Source: an uncultured Bacteroidales bacterium (GTDB lineage Bacteria > Bacteroidota > Bacteroidia > Bacteroidales > Paludibacteraceae). From it: DNA of 64,000 bases. Location: NCBI GenBank assembly GCA_902765485.1, contig CACWZZ010000005.1, positions 62,001 through 126,000 on the forward strand. Direction: 5' to 3'. Shown piece by piece: positions 34,510 through 43,338 of this stretch (positions are counted from its first letter, which is position 1; every line of letters starts with the position of its first letter). Both the position numbers and the translations under genes were made by a program. The notes beneath the pieces were generated by a model, which had not been told where the DNA came from, did no database searches, and was given only the letters and a program-made list of their open reading frames with translations.

Positions 34510-35256
34510 TTACGGCATCATCTTTTCTATCTCCGCAGCAATCTCATCCTTGTACGTATTACCCGTCTCGGGATTGATGGGCAGGGTACCAAAATCGATA
34601 GTAACGAACGGATAAGTGCTATTCGATGTAACCAGTTTCAGGTCCTTGCGTCCCATACGAACCTCCATGATCTCTTTGAACGGCAGGAGAATACCTTGGG
34701 CATAAAGAAGTCCTAATTCTCTATTGGCAAGCACACATCTGCCGACCAGAATATCATGCTGGAACCAAGTCTCATAGTCATCGCCGAGGTTCTCTTTGAT
34801 GAACGCCAGAGCCTTCGGATTGAGATCTTTTGCCTCGCGTTTCCATTGCTCACGCTGCTGCTCACGCTGCGCAGCCGCCTCGCGGACATGTTCCTCATTC
34901 TCCATAACATAATCATCGATAGCAGAGATATATGCATTTGCGCGCGAACGCAAACCGAATAACATCAGAAAATCCGCCAGAAGCACTACGCCGGGATAAG
35001 CCAGCGTGCCATAGTACTCGCCCAAGATGAACGGAATCGGCAGATAACAAAGCGCCAGCAAAAGACTGACATAGAGCAGAATACGACACTTATTATGCGC
35101 ATGACGGATGGCATGAATCGTCTGCTCACGGGTCGCCTCACGAACAACCTTCACTTGCGCTCTCGCGTCGAACCAATTCCAAATCAGGAAAAACGACACC
35201 AGCATCAATCCGATGAGGATAAAGATCAAGGTGTAGAGTAAAAATTCCAGTCTCAT
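34510..35256 (-). CDS. Membrane protein of unknown function
   Basis: The 248-residue protein has an N-terminal membrane helix (LLYTLIFILIGLMLVSFFLIW) and two more helices around residues 60-105 (RILLYVSLLLALCYLPIPF and GVVLLADFLMLFGL). An Arg/Gln/Glu-rich helix (about 125-145) leads to a soluble C-terminal domain. That domain contains FKEIMEVRMGRKDLKLVTSNS, a PH-like pattern. Its function is not known. It is divergent from galK, with overlapping promoters, and ends at the shared terminator. Confidence 0.75.
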   Translation of the reverse strand: MRLEFLLYTLIFILIGLMLVSFFLIWNWFDARAQVKVVREATREQTIHAIRHAHNKCRILLYVSLLLALCYLPIPFILGEYYGTLAYPGVVLLADFLMLFGLRSRANAYISAIDDYVMENEEHVREAAAQREQQREQWKREAKDLNPKALAFIKENLGDDYETWFQHDILVGRCVLANRELGLLYAQGILLPFKEIMEVRMGRKDLKLVTSNSTYPFVTIDFGTLPINPETGNTYKDEIAAEIEKMMP

Positions 35257-35304
35257 AGTGTTATTTTTTTAAGGTTAATTATGTCGTGTTTCTAATTTTC
35301 GCCG

Positions 35305-35335
35305 CAAAGTTAATACTTTTTTTGTATATATCAAA
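35305..35335 (-). promoter_or_regulatory. Promoter of the 34510 membrane protein
   Basis: On the minus strand the -33 box TTTG (35335-35332) and the -7 box TAACTTTG (35312-35305) fit the consensus. The region interleaves with the galK promoter. Confidence 0.65.
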
Positions 35336-35352
35336 ATTTTTTTGTAATTTTG
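35321..35352 (+). promoter_or_regulatory. Promoter of galK-galM
   Basis: TTTG (35321-35324), 20-base spacer and TAATTTTG (35345-35352), 40 bases before the galK ATG. Confidence 0.75.
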
Positions 35353-35391
35353 CGTCAAATTTTTTCAATAACACCTAATTTATATATCACA

Positions 35392-36573
35392 ATGACGACA
35401 CAAGAAATGAAAAAAGCCTTCGAAGAGGCTTACGGCCGTAAGGCTGAGAAAATCTATTTTGCCCCCGGACGAGTAAACCTGATCGGTGAACATGTGGACT
35501 ACCAAGGCGGTAGTGTTTTTCCCTGCGCATTGAGTTTCGGCGCATGGCTTCTGATTGCGCCTAATGCAGAGAAAGTACTGCGTTTCAAATCGCTGAACAT
35601 GCCTCAGAGTTATGAGATTTCGATTGATGCGATTGCTCCGCAGCCGGATCGCGCATGGTGTAATTATTCGCTGGGCTGTATCGACATCATCGCTCGTCGC
35701 CATCCGGAAGCAAAATTGCAGAGAGGATATGACTTGCTCTATTTCGGCAACGTGCCTGCGGGAGCGGGCTTGAGCAGTAGCGCAGCCATGGAAGTTGTGA
35801 CCGCACGTGCGTTCACAGAGGAGATGGGTGTAGTCATTGCGGATGAGAAGAAATACCGCACGGAGCTGGCTCTGATCGGTCAGGAGTGCGAACATGTATA
35901 TGCCGGTGTGATGTGCGGCATCATGGACCAGTTCGCTTCGGCGCAAGGCAAGAAAGACCATGCAATTTATCTGAACTGCGACACGCTGGAGTTCGAGCAC
36001 GTGCCGGTCAAACTGGACGGCATCAAAGTGGTGATCACCAATACTCATAGCCCGCACCATCTGGACAGCGGCGCATACAACGACCGCGTAAATCAATGCA
36101 AGCTGGCGGTAGAGCAGATCAGCAAAGTGAAACCGATCAAGCATCTGGCGGAACTGACGGAAGAGGACTGGCGCGAAGTAGAGAGCGCTATCACCGATCC
36201 GATTGCGCATAAGCGTGCGCGCCACGTGGTAGGCGAAGTAGCCCGCACGGCAGCAGCCGTAGAGGCTTTGAAGAAAGGCGAGATCGCTTATTTCGGCGAA
36301 CTGATGACTGCCAGCCATGTATCGCTGCGCGACGATTTTGAGGTAACAGGACCGGAGCTGGACGCACTGGCTGAAGCTGCATGGCAGGTAGAAGGTGTGC
36401 TCGGTAGCCGTATGACCGGTGGCGGTTTCGGCGGATGCACCGTAAGCCTTGTAAAGGACGAAGCCATCGAAGCATTCAAAGCGTTCGTGGGAGCCGAGTA
36501 TGAGAAGAAGACCGGTCTGAAGGCTGATTTCTATGTAGCTGAGATCGGAGACGGAGTGATGCGCCTGGAGTGA
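35392..36573 (+). CDS. galK: Galactokinase
   Basis: This GHMP kinase phosphorylates galactose at C1, the first step of the Leloir pathway. The start is ATG 35392; an upstream frame start lies in the promoter. Of its 393 residues, the galactokinase signature GRVNLIGEHVDYQGG is at 25-40, the ATP-binding loop PAGAGLSSSAAMEV at about 125, and the third motif GSRMTGGGFGGCTVSLV near the end. It is followed 1 base later by galM and then by a beta-galactosidase, so the genes form a galactose-use operon. Confidence 0.96.
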   Translation: MTTQEMKKAFEEAYGRKAEKIYFAPGRVNLIGEHVDYQGGSVFPCALSFGAWLLIAPNAEKVLRFKSLNMPQSYEISIDAIAPQPDRAWCNYSLGCIDIIARRHPEAKLQRGYDLLYFGNVPAGAGLSSSAAMEVVTARAFTEEMGVVIADEKKYRTELALIGQECEHVYAGVMCGIMDQFASAQGKKDHAIYLNCDTLEFEHVPVKLDGIKVVITNTHSPHHLDSGAYNDRVNQCKLAVEQISKVKPIKHLAELTEEDWREVESAITDPIAHKRARHVVGEVARTAAAVEALKKGEIAYFGELMTASHVSLRDDFEVTGPELDALAEAAWQVEGVLGSRMTGGGFGGCTVSLVKDEAIEAFKAFVGAEYEKKTGLKADFYVAEIGDGVMRLE

Positions 36574-36574
36574 T

Positions 36575-37570
36575 ATGAAACAGATCCAATTCTATACGAT
36601 TAAGAGCAGCGGCGGTCTGAAGGCGGAGATCTCCAACCTCGGCGCGAAGATCACCAAACTGCTGGTAGCCAACCGCAAAGGGGAAGTCAAGGACATCGTT
36701 CTTGGCTTCCGCACTGCGGACGAATGGCGAGACAAAGAGACCTATTTCAATGCCATCTGCGGACGCGTGGCGAACCGTATCAAGGATGGCAAGTTCAGCC
36801 TCGACGGCAAGCAATACCAACTGCCGATCAACAACGGCACAAACAGCCTGCATGGCGGCGTGGAGGGATTCAACGCCAAGATTTGGGAAGTAGTGGAGCA
36901 AAGCCTCTATGAGATCAAGTTGCACTACCGCGCACAGGACGGCGAAGAAGGTTACCCCGGCAATCTCGACGTTTGGGTGACGTACACGGCGACCAAGGAC
37001 AACCGGCTTGTCATTCATTACGAAGCGAAGACCGACGCTCCGACGATCGTAGCGATGACCAACCACGCCTATTTCAACCTCGCGGGAGAAGGCAGCGGAA
37101 CCGTGCACGAGCATATTCTGCAAGTGAACGCAGAGAGTTTCACGCCGTTTGACGAGACAGCTTGTCCGACAGGAGCGATACTCCCCGTGGCGGGCACACC
37201 GATGGATTTCCGCCAGCCGACACGTATCGGAGACCGTATCGACGACCCGTTCTTCGTCCCCGGACGAGGAATTGACAATAACTGGTGTCTCTGCGCAGGC
37301 GATGCAGCGAAAGAGTTGCGCCACGCTGCAACGCTGGAAGCCGACGGACGGACGATGGAATGTTGGACTACGATGAAAGGGCTGCAGGTTTATACCGGCA
37401 ACTGGGTGGAGCCAAACGAAGGTAAAAGCGGCAAGAAGTACGACGTGCAGCACGCCGTATGTCTGGAGGCGCAGAACTGGCCCGACAGCATCAATCATGC
37501 CGAGTTCCCGAATATTGTCCTCCGTCCGGGGGAGAAACTGGATGAGATAACAGAGTACAGATTCAAATAA
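36575..37570 (+). CDS. galM: Aldose 1-epimerase
   Basis: The enzyme interconverts alpha and beta forms of galactose so that GalK can use the product of beta-galactosidase. Motifs over 331 residues are NLGAKITKLLV, NAICGRVANRI, NSLHGGVEGF, the catalytic His in TNHAYFNLAGEGSG, and the catalytic Glu in AVCLEAQNWPDSINH. It starts 1 base after galK. A GC-rich palindrome follows the stop before the GH2 gene. Confidence 0.95.
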   Translation: MKQIQFYTIKSSGGLKAEISNLGAKITKLLVANRKGEVKDIVLGFRTADEWRDKETYFNAICGRVANRIKDGKFSLDGKQYQLPINNGTNSLHGGVEGFNAKIWEVVEQSLYEIKLHYRAQDGEEGYPGNLDVWVTYTATKDNRLVIHYEAKTDAPTIVAMTNHAYFNLAGEGSGTVHEHILQVNAESFTPFDETACPTGAILPVAGTPMDFRQPTRIGDRIDDPFFVPGRGIDNNWCLCAGDAAKELRHAATLEADGRTMECWTTMKGLQVYTGNWVEPNEGKSGKKYDVQHAVCLEAQNWPDSINHAEFPNIVLRPGEKLDEITEYRFK

Positions 37571-37571
37571 A

Positions 37572-37607
37572 CCCCACCCCCCACCCTCCCCGCAAGGGAG
37601 GGAGGGA
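37572..37607 (+). repeat. GC-rich palindromic repeat between galM and the GH2 gene
   Basis: CCCCACCCCCCACCCTCCCC, GCAA, then GGGAGGGAGGG. The CCCTCCC/GGGAGGG stem matches the first hairpin of the element in rimO (52531). Confidence 0.7.
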
Positions 37608-37615
37608 TTTTTATT

Positions 37616-40012
37616 ATGCTTAGTATTTTATTAGCTGTCAGCACACTGCTGACGAGTTGGCAGTTCCGGCAAGAGCCGTCGGAACAGATGCCGCATGTAG
37701 ATACCCTTTGGCAGGAAGTGACTGTTCCTCACGACTGGGCAATCAGCGGACCTTTCGACCGCGCAAATGACCTGCAGGAAGTGATTGTAGTGCAGAACGG
37801 CGAGAAAGAGCCGACCTGGAAAACCGGACGCAGCGGAGGTCTGCCATGGATGGGCAAAGGGCACTACCGCACGCGCGTGAAAATAAATAAGGAGAAGTTC
37901 TACACGCTCGTTTTTGACGGCGCGATGAGTCACGCTGATGTGTTTGTCAACGGAGAAGAGATGGTCTATTGGCCGTACGGATACAACACCTTCGATTGCT
38001 ATATCCTGCCCCATCTGATCATCTCCGACAGCGTGGATATCGATGTCTTCTTGGAGAACAAGCCTCAACAGAGTCGCTGGTATCCGGGAGCCGGATTGTA
38101 TCGGAACGTGCATCTGGTGGAGAGCGATCCGATCCATATACCGACTTTCGGCATCCTCATCCGCACGCCTAAAATCACAGAGGAGAAAGCGCGCGTGGAG
38201 ATTGCCGTGGAGCTGCAAAACGGCGTGGAAGAGACCTCCTGTGAGCAAGCCGGCGTACGCATTCAGACCGATTTCTTTTACGACGGCCAGTATGTGGGGA
38301 CCGCCGAAGGCGCAAACGGATCCTGCAATATCCTCCGTCCGCATCTCTGGAGCCCGGAGACCCCGCATCTCTATGTAGCCAAGACCCAAGTGCTGCGAGG
38401 CGATGAGGTCTTGGACGAGAAAGAGACGCGGTTTGGCATCCACATAATCAGTTACACCGCGGAGAAAGGTTTTCAGCTGAACGGCGAGACAAGAAAATTC
38501 AAGGGCGTATGCCTTCACCATGACCTCGGTCCGCTCGGAGCTGCCATTCATAAAGATGCGTTGCGTCACCAACTGACGATGCTCAAGAAGATGGGCTGCG
38601 ACGCCATCCGCACCAGCCATAACATGCCGGCGCCGGAGTTAGTGGAACTATGCGACGAAATGGGAATGATGATGATGATCGAGCCTTTCGACGTGTGGAA
38701 CCACGGCAAGACCGAGAATGACTACAGCGTAGAATTCAAGGACTGGTGGAAATGGGACATCACCAACATGGTCAAACACTACCGCAACAACGCGTCTGTC
38801 ATGCTCTGGTCCTCCGGAAACGAAGTCTGGAACCAGGTGTTGCCCGACGGAATCGGCATTGTGACCGAGTTGCAGGAGCTCTTCCACCAGCTTGACCCCA
38901 CCCGACCCGTGACGAACGGAATGGACCAAGCAATGCATGTGATCCACAACGGTTTCGGAGCAGCGGTTGAGTTACCGGGCTTCAATTATCGCACGAGCCG
39001 CTATGTAGAGGGATATGAGAACCTGCCGCAGAAGATGATTCTGGGTTCCGAGACGGCATCTACCGTTTCTTCCAGAGGCGTGTATAAACTGCCGGCAAAG
39101 ATCCAACCCGACGCCAAGTATCCGGATCAGCAATCCAGCGGATACGATGTAGAATACTGCGCATGGTCGGGTCTGCCCGAACAGGATTTCCAGCTCCAGG
39201 ACGATTACCCTTGGACGCTCGGTCAGTTCGTCTGGACCGGATTCGACTACCTCGGTGAGCCTTCGCCGTACGATACCGACGCTTGGCCCAGCCACAGCTC
39301 CTATTTCGGCATCATCGACCTTGCTTCGCTGCCCAAAGACCGTTATTGGCTGTATAAGAGCCAGTGGAACAAAAAGGAAGAGACCTTCCATGTTCTGCCC
39401 CACTGGAACTGGCAGAGAGGCGACAGCGTGGCGGTATTCTGCTACACCACATATCCGGAGGTGGAGCTCTTCGTCGGCAGAAAGAGCTATGGCAAGCTGC
39501 GTTTTGCCACTGCGGAAGAAACCGAGCGGCTCGCCAAAGGCGAAACGATCGAAGGCGTGAGCCGTATGCCGGAGGTAGGTACATTTGACATCCCCGAATG
39601 GGGAAGTGCGCCGAGGCCGGAACTGCTGCCGAGATACAGGCTGATGTGGTTTAAGGTTCCGTATAAGAAAAAGATGGTAAAACTGGTGGCGTACGATGCA
39701 GAAGGAAAAGAAGTAGCGCGCCAGTTTATCCGTAAAGCCGGCGCACCGCATCACTTGGAGGTTATATGGGCGAACGAGAACGAGCATCCGGAGGAGTTAT
39801 GCTATATGACCATCCGCGTGGTGGACAAGAAAGGCAACCTCTGCCCGTTTGCGGACAATCTGATCAGCTATGAAGGCGATGGTTTTGTAGCCGCTGCCAA
39901 CGGCGATGCGGCGTGTCTGGACAGTTTTGTCAAACCGCAGATGCACGCTTTTGCCGGTCAATGCACATTCATTGTGAAGAAAGGCAGCAAAGGTACCTTC
40001 AAAATGCAGTAA
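37616..40012 (+). CDS. Glycoside hydrolase family 2, probable beta-galactosidase
   Basis: This exported retaining glycosidase of 798 residues has a short signal-like start (MLSILLAVSTLLTSW). The GH2 sugar-binding domain follows (VPHDWAISGPFD, GKGHYRTRV, DVFVNGEEM, RWYPGAGLYRNVHL), then the immunoglobulin-like domain and a TIM barrel. The acid/base is Glu403 (SSGNEVW) and the nucleophile Glu479 (LGSETAS). RTSHNMPAPELVELCDEMGM is a GH2 signature. The C-terminal domains are of the DUF4982/Ig type seen in Bacteroidota enzymes. Its position after galK-galM supports beta-galactosidase; beta-glucuronidase or mannosidase activity is less likely. Confidence 0.92.
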   Translation: MLSILLAVSTLLTSWQFRQEPSEQMPHVDTLWQEVTVPHDWAISGPFDRANDLQEVIVVQNGEKEPTWKTGRSGGLPWMGKGHYRTRVKINKEKFYTLVFDGAMSHADVFVNGEEMVYWPYGYNTFDCYILPHLIISDSVDIDVFLENKPQQSRWYPGAGLYRNVHLVESDPIHIPTFGILIRTPKITEEKARVEIAVELQNGVEETSCEQAGVRIQTDFFYDGQYVGTAEGANGSCNILRPHLWSPETPHLYVAKTQVLRGDEVLDEKETRFGIHIISYTAEKGFQLNGETRKFKGVCLHHDLGPLGAAIHKDALRHQLTMLKKMGCDAIRTSHNMPAPELVELCDEMGMMMMIEPFDVWNHGKTENDYSVEFKDWWKWDITNMVKHYRNNASVMLWSSGNEVWNQVLPDGIGIVTELQELFHQLDPTRPVTNGMDQAMHVIHNGFGAAVELPGFNYRTSRYVEGYENLPQKMILGSETASTVSSRGVYKLPAKIQPDAKYPDQQSSGYDVEYCAWSGLPEQDFQLQDDYPWTLGQFVWTGFDYLGEPSPYDTDAWPSHSSYFGIIDLASLPKDRYWLYKSQWNKKEETFHVLPHWNWQRGDSVAVFCYTTYPEVELFVGRKSYGKLRFATAEETERLAKGETIEGVSRMPEVGTFDIPEWGSAPRPELLPRYRLMWFKVPYKKKMVKLVAYDAEGKEVARQFIRKAGAPHHLEVIWANENEHPEELCYMTIRVVDKKGNLCPFADNLISYEGDGFVAAANGDAACLDSFVKPQMHAFAGQCTFIVKKGSKGTFKMQ

Positions 40013-40093
40013 CCGCCCATCCGGTATGCAGTCGCCTCCGCGACCAAGCCGCGACCACTTCGTTACCAGTACGCAGGGTCCGAGTACAATAAG

Positions 40094-40123
40094 AATAGCC
40101 CGAGCAGATGCCCGGGCTATTTT
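40094..40123. terminator. Convergent bidirectional terminator
   Basis: The stem AATAGCCCG / CGGGCTATT with an 10-base loop is followed by Ts. It lies between the GH2 gene and the opposing surface-protein gene. Confidence 0.85.
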
Positions 40124-40164
40124 GTGTATCAGCCATGCATGGCTGATAGGAAGGGATGTTCGGA

Positions 40165-41493
40165 TTAGCGAACCTGTACACCCTGTGCGTTGTACATCTT
40201 GTTGTCGCGAACGATGTAGAGTACACCGTCAACAACTACTTTGTGAGCCTTCTCGGTCAGAGTAACATTCTCGATACCCTCCTCCGGAGCGCAAGCAGCG
40301 AAGTACGTGTCAGCGAGGTCGATAGCAATCTTACCATCCTCTGCGCCGTCAGCGAGGTCAGCAGCGTAGAAAGTAGTCTGGGCAAAGCCGATTACTTCGT
40401 TGTTCCAGTCGCCAGTGGTCTTATCCAAGAACTTGAACTCATCGATGTTCTTAGCGTGAATAGTAACTGCGCCGTTTACTACTTCTACCGGCTTAGCAAT
40501 ATCCCAACCGCAAGCCTCGAAACCGCCTACGATAGCCAGAACAGCCTCACCGCAAACAGGAGCGTTTGCTACGGTAATAGCGTAGTCAAACTCTTTCTCC
40601 TCGATTTCGATAGGTTTCTCGCAGTTGTTCCATGAATACTTAGTAGGATCGCCAAGGTCGAACTCAAGGTCGGTCTCTGCTCCAAGTACCAAGTTTGCGC
40701 CTCCGTTGTAAGCATTCCATGCATCCTCTTCAGCGTTATATTCTTTGAGCTCGTTGGTCCAGTTTTTACCCCACTCCTCAGCGGAACGGAATTTGAACTC
40801 AGAACCCTCAGCAGCTTTGAAGCTGATCTCGAATACAGCACCCGGGAGGTTGGCCTGCTGACGTTCAGCGGTCTTCAGCTCGTTCATGGTCAGAGCCTCT
40901 TGTGCCCAACCGTTGAAACCACCGGAGATAGCAGGAACTACATAGTCCTCGTCGTTGCAGTCCGGAGAAATGAAGGTAACGTTGTACACATGATAAACAG
41001 CGGTACAAGGATTATTCTTCCAGCTCTTTACATCAATTACAACGATACCCGGTTGGATATTCTTGATATCCACCTCAGTACCATTATTACCGGGGAGCAA
41101 CTCCGCATTACCACGAATCAGTTCTGCATCCGGGCCAAGTTGGTAATCCCAGTTGAACAGACCGCTGCCGTCCAATTGGATAGGCTTAGCCTGTACACCA
41201 CCATGTTCTGCATCTGCGGGATCCGTTGCATCTTCCCAAGAAACGACATACCAGCCCTCGAAGCCATCTACAGCAACGAAGTCAAGCAGAGTAGCGTGAT
41301 CGGCAGCATTGGGCCAACCTGCATAGGTACCATTGAGGACGATACCGTTGCAGGCACTCTCGTTGTAGATACACATCGTGTAGGTCTTGGTTGCATACGA
41401 TGCCAAGTCAGCATCGGACGGAACTACCTCACGACTTGCAAACGTAGCAACGCTAAACAGAGCGGCTGCTACAAAAGCGAATAACTTTTTCAT
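40165..41493 (-). CDS. SusE/F-like exported surface protein
   Basis: The 442-residue protein has a signal peptide (MKKLFAFVAAALFSVATFAS). Beta-rich domains contain repeated modules (NGTYAGWPNAADHATLLDF, SGGFNGWAQEALTMNEL, VGGFEACGWDIAKPVEV) of the kind found in starch-binding SusE/F proteins. The C-terminal tail KVVVDGVLYIVRDNKMYNAQ resembles Bacteroidales C-terminal sorting-like tails. As last gene of the SusC/SusD cluster, it probably binds glycan on the cell surface. The exact family is not certain. Confidence 0.7.
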   Translation of the reverse strand: MKKLFAFVAAALFSVATFASREVVPSDADLASYATKTYTMCIYNESACNGIVLNGTYAGWPNAADHATLLDFVAVDGFEGWYVVSWEDATDPADAEHGGVQAKPIQLDGSGLFNWDYQLGPDAELIRGNAELLPGNNGTEVDIKNIQPGIVVIDVKSWKNNPCTAVYHVYNVTFISPDCNDEDYVVPAISGGFNGWAQEALTMNELKTAERQQANLPGAVFEISFKAAEGSEFKFRSAEEWGKNWTNELKEYNAEEDAWNAYNGGANLVLGAETDLEFDLGDPTKYSWNNCEKPIEIEEKEFDYAITVANAPVCGEAVLAIVGGFEACGWDIAKPVEVVNGAVTIHAKNIDEFKFLDKTTGDWNNEVIGFAQTTFYAADLADGAEDGKIAIDLADTYFAACAPEEGIENVTLTEKAHKVVVDGVLYIVRDNKMYNAQGVQVR

Positions 41494-41497
41494 AATT

Positions 41498-41556
41498 CTG
41501 TTAATTTAATTAGTTAATAAAGTTAGTTAATAAAGTTAGTTAATATATTTGGTTAA
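41498..41556 (-). repeat. 13-base repeats in the leader of the 40165 gene
   Basis: AGTTAGTTAATAA units (period 13) occupy the short gap between the SusD gene and the SusE/F-like gene. Confidence 0.6.
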
Positions 41557-41572
41557 CAAACCATTTATTCTA

Positions 41573-43294
41573 TTAGTAACCTATTTCTTCGTTGAGACCT
41601 TTCAGGTTCTCATTAGCGGTAACATCTTTGGCAGGAATCGGATATACATTGTATTTCGCATCCTTGCCTGCTTTATGTCCTTCCCAAACCATCGTTGAGT
41701 TCGGACCTGCGAATTGTCCGAAACGGATCAAGTCGGTACGGCGGCGTCCTTCGCACCAGAACTCTTTTGCCCACTCAACCAACAGCGCATCCTCATCCAA
41801 GGTAGTAAGCTCCGGTGCATTGGCACGGCGGCGCAAGCAGTTGACAGCCTCTACCGCGGGAGCCATTTCTCCTGTACGGAAGCAAGCCTCTGCGTAGGTC
41901 AAGTAAGCCTCTGCGAGACGGAACAAAGGAATATCGGTATCGGGCCACTGCGGTTCGCCTACAGGCGAAGCCCAGATCCACGGAGCTTCTACGATAGAGT
42001 CATTTCCTTGGGAATCCTTCAGAGTGGTGGTCTCGGAGGTCGAGTACACACCTGTGAATTTAAGAACCGACCAAGAAGCATAGAAATCGGCTGCTTCATT
42101 TCCGGTCAAAGACATCTTCTTTCCTGCGGTGGTCTTGGAAGCCATGATTGCACGGTCATCACCGAGAGCAACCGGCATCTGGTACTCATTCAGAGAGATA
42201 GAGGAAGCTTTGTTTTTGTCCACCCAGTAATATACGAATTCAGGCGAAGAGCGGAAACACGACCATGTATCCGTCGAGCCGAAAGGCACATAGTTCGCAT
42301 CGCGAACGGCGCTGACGAGGAAGCGTGAACCGCCCCAGTTCTGGGAATGGATAGCATCCTGATAGATCATGAAGATCGCCTCATCCTGTGCTCCGTTGTT
42401 ATCATTATCTCCCATAAAGAGCTGCTGGTAAGCCGAGTAGTACACATGATCAGCGGTACGCTCCTTAGCCAGATCAATCGCAGCCTTTGTGGATTTGTCA
42501 TAGCCATGCAGTTTGTAGGAACTATCCATCAGTTTCTTAGCATACTGCTTTGCATCCGCATAGCGTGCCTGACCATCGCGAGCGCCGAGTGCGGACTCAT
42601 TATATACCTCAGCGTTGAGGTACAGACGCATCAGCAGAAACCAAGCGCAAGCCTGATCAACACGGTATTTGTTGGTTCTCTGTCCCGCCTGAATAATATG
42701 CGGATCGGAAGCCAGTTCCAGACATTCCGTCTCCAGCCAAGCGAACAAGTCTTGACGCGTAGTCGGCATCGGTTTGTTCGGCGAAACGGTCAGCGAGAAC
42801 GGCACGCGATAGAACATATCCAAGAGATAATAGAAGTTGATCGCACGCAACATACGTACTTCTGCGCGTTGCGCCAATGTCTCGTCGTCCGTATATTCGG
42901 TAGTCTTATCCAAGAACGAATTGCAGAGGGTGATATCGAAGTTGAGGCGTGAATAGAGTCCATAAACCAAGTCGTTGCTGGAACTCCATGTCTGGGTACG
43001 AATATCCGCCAGACCTACATCATTCCATATCCACCAACCTTCGTCCGTACAGAATTCATTCAGTTCCCAAAACATACGATAGAAGGAAGAAGTACCCTCA
43101 TCAATGCCATCTACGTCTCCGTTGCCGTCCGGTCCTTTTTGTCCGGTAACACCAAAGGTAGCGTAGCATTTAGCGAACACAGCATCTTTATTAAATTTCG
43201 TGTCTGTGTTGGGGTCCAGCGGCGTTCTATCGAGCGAACACGCTGTCATTCCTATACCTAATAAGGCAGCAAAGAATATTTTAGTGTATTTCAT
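41573..43294 (-). CDS. SusD/RagB family outer-membrane lipoprotein
   Basis: This glycan-binding lid protein sits on the SusC transporter. It has a lipoprotein signal (IGMTAC, Cys19). The helical SusD fold shows WNDVGLADIRTQTW, TLAQRAEVRMLRAINFYYLLDMFYRVPF and, near the end, PLFRLAEAYLTYAEACFRTGE with GRRRTDLIRFGQF. At 573 residues it is full length. It lies 44 bases after the SusC gene, in the usual order. Confidence 0.95.
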   Translation of the reverse strand: MKYTKIFFAALLGIGMTACSLDRTPLDPNTDTKFNKDAVFAKCYATFGVTGQKGPDGNGDVDGIDEGTSSFYRMFWELNEFCTDEGWWIWNDVGLADIRTQTWSSSNDLVYGLYSRLNFDITLCNSFLDKTTEYTDDETLAQRAEVRMLRAINFYYLLDMFYRVPFSLTVSPNKPMPTTRQDLFAWLETECLELASDPHIIQAGQRTNKYRVDQACAWFLLMRLYLNAEVYNESALGARDGQARYADAKQYAKKLMDSSYKLHGYDKSTKAAIDLAKERTADHVYYSAYQQLFMGDNDNNGAQDEAIFMIYQDAIHSQNWGGSRFLVSAVRDANYVPFGSTDTWSCFRSSPEFVYYWVDKNKASSISLNEYQMPVALGDDRAIMASKTTAGKKMSLTGNEAADFYASWSVLKFTGVYSTSETTTLKDSQGNDSIVEAPWIWASPVGEPQWPDTDIPLFRLAEAYLTYAEACFRTGEMAPAVEAVNCLRRRANAPELTTLDEDALLVEWAKEFWCEGRRRTDLIRFGQFAGPNSTMVWEGHKAGKDAKYNVYPIPAKDVTANENLKGLNEEIGY

Positions 43295-43338
43295 AACGCT
43301 ATTATATTTTTAAGTTTCTTATTTTATTAATCCTCTTA

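Noticed and set aside
40684..40700. AAGTACCAAGT in the 40165 gene as another member of the leuS repeat family
   Set aside because: Only about one and a half units are present and the encoded residues (NLVLG) look like normal protein; chance cannot be excluded.
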